The translations under genes and the position numbers were made by a program. The notes below the pieces were generated by a model, which searched no databases, was not told the DNA's origin, and saw nothing but the letters and a program-made list of their open reading frames with translations. This document shows, piece after piece, positions 47,004-49,938 of a stretch of 49,938 bases of DNA (within the stretch, counting starts at the first letter, position 1; every line of letters starts with the position of its first letter). This stretch comes from Firmicutes bacterium AM31-12AC (GTDB taxonomy: Bacteria > Bacillota > Clostridia > Lachnospirales > Lachnospiraceae), in contig QUJA01000018.1 of NCBI GenBank assembly GCA_003480425.1, positions 1 through 49,938 on the forward strand, in the 5' to 3' direction.

Positions 47004-49694
47004 ATACTTTGACCTCCCCTGCCGGTAATGTAAATGTAAATACTGTTCCGTGCGGCAGATTATCTGAAACAGTAAGTTCTCCGCCGTGGGCGTTAATAAT
47101 GGACTTGCACAAAGATAATCCAAGTCCTAAACTTCGGCGGCTGTCTGCGATTTGATTTGCACCACTGTAAAACATGTCGAATATCCGTGGCTTTATTTCG
47201 TCAGCAATTCCGTTTCCGTCATCCGATATAGATACGATTGCTTGTTTTCCCTGCTTTTCTGTCCGAATAACAATATGAGAATTTTTAGGTGTATATTTGA
47301 TAGCATTATCAACAATATTGATGATTACTTGAACAATAGCTTTGCATCCATTTTTGCAAGAAGAAATTCTTCTTTGCTTTCAACGGAAATATGATGTTCT
47401 TCACTCTTTCGGTTAATATGATGTAACGCTTCTGTGATCACGTCATCCATCAAATCTTCCGTTATACGGAGATTTAACCGTCCTTCTTCAATTCGGGTTA
47501 CAGCCAGCAGGTTTTCTACAAGGTTAATCAGCCACATGGAATCATCATAAATATCCATGTACAGCTGCTTTTTTGTATCATTATCAAAGGAATCGCCATT
47601 GGACAAAAGGTTGCTGGCATTACCGGAAATGGATGTCAGCGGTGTCCTCAAATCATGTGAAATAGCACGCAGCAGGTTCGCTCGCAACTGTTCATTTTTT
47701 GCAAGGATAGCCGCCTCCTGTTTCTCACGGGCATTTTTCTCATTTTCCAAAGCCAGGGCACATTCTCCGAGAATGGACAGTAGAATACTGTTTTCAAATG
47801 GATCAAGAGGTATTTCCCCCATCACGATTCCAACAACTCCATATACCATACTATTGCTGCGAACAGCAAGGTACAGGCATTTTGCATTGGAAAGCGTTCC
47901 TGTTGTAGCTCCGGCACGTTTATTGTTTTTCAATACCCAGCCGGCAACGGCCTTTTCATTTTCGGAAATACACGATTCCAAATTTTCCTCCGTCACAGAA
48001 AAAATATGCGGCGTATCCAACACTTCTCCATCAGCTAAATAAAAAACGATATCTTTTCCCAAGAGTTTAATGAGCTGATTTGAAGTTGCAGATACAATTT
48101 CATTTTTATCTTTTGCCTGTTGCAATAGCTGGTTTGTATCAAATAACACTTTGGTACGGTAAGCAGATTGTGCCGCCTGTTTTGCCTGGTTTTTAATCCG
48201 TATAGCAAGAGAACCGGTTAAAAATGCCGCCAAAAACATGATAATAAAAGTAACAGGATAACCCTGATCATACGCCTGCAAGGTAAATTGAGGTTCCGTA
48301 AACAGGAAATTAAAGACCAAAACACTTACAATCGAGGAAATTAGGCTGTATATCTGATGTTTCGTGATGACAGCGGTGATAAGAACGCCTAAAACAAAAA
48401 CAGTAATGATATTTGCTTCGTCAAATCCAAATTTCTGGAAAATCATTCCGACTAAACTGGATAAAATCAAAATCGCAGTAGATTTTAATGTATCAGTGAC
48501 AGAGAATAGGATATGGTTCTTTTTCCTTCCCCCTTTTAACTGATACACTGCCGCATTAGAAACCGTATCCGGAATAATATGCACATCCAGGTTAGGGGCA
48601 TAATCAATCAATTTTTCTGTCAGGGTCGGTTTGCTGAGCAAATGCCGTTTTGTAGCAGAACTACGTCCGATCACAATCTTTGACACACCGGACAAACGGG
48701 TGAATTCCGCAATCTGAAACGGAACATCTTCTCCGTAAACTGTTTCAATTTTTGCCCCAAGCTGCTCAGCAAGACGAATATTTGAACGCAGGCGTTTTAC
48801 ATTTTCCTCGCTCATCACCGAAAAATCTGGGGTTTCTACAAATAGAGCCGTAAACTCCCCTTTAAAAGCAGAAGCCATTTTTGCGGCGGTACGGATAATT
48901 TTCGCATTGGATGGAGAAGAAGATAGACATACAAGAATATGTTCGCCTGTGTGATAATCTCCATGATTTTTTATGCGGGTATTTTCTGTGAGGATATTCA
49001 CCCGGTCCGCACATCGCCGCAGTGAAATCTCCCGGAGAGCTGTCAAATTTTCTATTGTAAAAAAATTTTCTACTGCCTGTTTTTCCTGTGTCTGTCTGTA
49101 TACATTTTCTGTATTCAAACGGTTGAGCAAATCCTGTGGTTCAATATCTATTAATTCAACCTGATCTGCATTATCAAAAATAGAATCCGGGATGCGTTCC
49201 CGTACAACAATTTCCGTAATGGATGCAACTGTATCACAAAGGCTTTCAATATGCTGAACATTGACAGTCGTATAGACATCGATCCCTGCATTCAAAAGTT
49301 CCTTAATATCCTGATACCGTTTTGCATGACGGCATCCTTCGGCATTCGTATGCGCAAGTTCATCTACAAGGATAAGCTGTGGTTTTCTTTTCAGTGCCAT
49401 GTCAATGTCGAATTCGTTCAGTATCATACCATTATAGAGAACTTCGCTTGTAGGAAGAACTTCTAAGTCATTCAAAAGAGCTGCTGTTTTGGGGCGTGCA
49501 TGGGGTTCTACATAACCGGCTACCACGTCAATTCCCTGCTGTTTTTCCATATGAGCCGCTTCTAACATGGCGTAGGTTTTACCCACACCAGCTGCGTATC
49601 CGAAAAAGATTTTCAAATGTCCTTTATTACGGTTTTCTTCATCAGCTTGGGTTGCCTTTAATAACTGATCCGGATTGTGTCTGCTTTCACCCAT
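46996..49694 (-). pseudogene. kdpD: KdpD potassium-sensing histidine kinase, one frameshift
   Basis: The N-terminal KdpD domain has Walker A GYAAGVGKTYAML, then LILVDELAHTN and VYTTVNVQHIESL. A USP-like domain (HILVCLSSSPSNAKIIRTA) and four DUF4118 membrane helices follow, then a GAF-like region and the kinase core with RAISHDLRTPLTSISGNASN (phospho-His). At GATGCAAAGCTATTG the frame breaks. One added base restores KAIVQVIINIVDNAIKYTP, the G boxes (DDGNGIADEI, GLGLSLCKSI) and a stop at 46996, four bases into kdpE. Repaired length is 899 residues, right for KdpD. A one-base undercall is the likely cause. Confidence 0.9.
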
Positions 49695-49842
49695 ACGGTC
49701 ATCTCCTTGTACAAAAACGTTATATAGAATAATAAGTAAATTTCAGAAAAGTATTTTAACACTGACATTAAAATCGCATAAAGATTATACCACCTTTTCT
49801 TCTTTTTTTCCATTCGGGCTTGTAGCCGACAGGGTTGTTTCA

Positions 49843-49938
49843 TGAACTATCCATGGGCAGATCTAACTTATTGCATCCTTGCTATCACATCTCTCATATT
49901 GTTTCTGATTCATTGGTCATGTAAAAAAGCGCAAATTA
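49843..49938 (+). other. Possible partial membrane ORF at right edge
   Basis: An ATG at 49843 opens a frame to the window end that reads MNYPWADLTY followed by a hydrophobic stretch (CILAITSLILFLIHW) and CKKAQ. There is no clear ribosome site. It could be a small membrane peptide divergent from kdpD or chance. Confidence 0.25.

Overview
The window looks like a chromosomal segment of a low-GC gut Clostridia, most likely Lachnospiraceae (Ruminococcus/Mediterraneibacter/Dorea/Blautia-like). The reasons are the AT-rich intergenic DNA, strong AGGAGG-type ribosome binding sites, a large maltodextrin operon, GH42 and GPH sugar modules, L-box and purine riboswitches, and a CptIN-like type III toxin-antitoxin locus. 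This is inferred from gene content, not from a marker gene.

Layout. 1-2917 (minus): a very acidic, repeat-rich protein with a TPR-like N-terminus that runs off the left edge. 3.6-10 kb (minus): a Cof-type HAD phosphatase, an NhaC-family transporter behind a lysine riboswitch, upp, an SPFH/zinc-ribbon protein and a membrane acyltransferase. 10.2-21.1 kb (minus): a seven-gene maltodextrin/glycogen operon (malE-malF-malG-pulA-debranching enzyme-neopullulanase-oligo-1,6-glucosidase) with a clear promoter and operators, divergent from a LacI-type regulator. 22.4-24.7 kb: AraC regulator and MATE exporter. 24.7-26.3 kb: broken mobile and accessory genes (ORF6N, HTH protein, TnpB, a guanine deaminase shard). 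26.4-31.2 kb (minus): a sugar/polyol locus (fructokinase, GPH transporter, Zn-alcohol dehydrogenase) with a ROK regulator. 31.5-36.3 kb: an AraC-type regulator divergent from a GH42 beta-galactosidase and a GPH transporter. 36.3-37 kb: more debris (recombinase, DinD). 37-39.6 kb (minus): a guanine riboswitch, a purine permease and an internally deleted guanine deaminase. 40-43.4 kb: an MFS transporter and a DUF5060/DUF4038-type glycoside hydrolase. 43.8-46.2 kb: an accessory patch with MATE and nitroreductase stubs, a CarD-like regulator, a truncated serine recombinase and an apparently complete type III toxin-antitoxin locus. 46.3-49.7 kb (minus): KdpDE.

How the genes work together. The mal operon imports malto-oligosaccharides and debranches and hydrolyses them in the cytoplasm; none of its enzymes shows a signal peptide. 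Two GPH loci import and process other glycosides. Two riboswitches (lysine, guanine) each control a matching transporter. The guanine deaminase next to the purine permease is dead, and a second shard of the same gene lies 11 kb away.

Two kinds of damage are visible. Several accessory genes have lost internal segments (real decay). Separately, five otherwise well-conserved genes carry seven frameshifts, all of which are repaired by adding one base. That one-sided pattern suggests homopolymer undercalls in the assembly rather than seven independent mutations, and should be checked before any of these genes is called dead.
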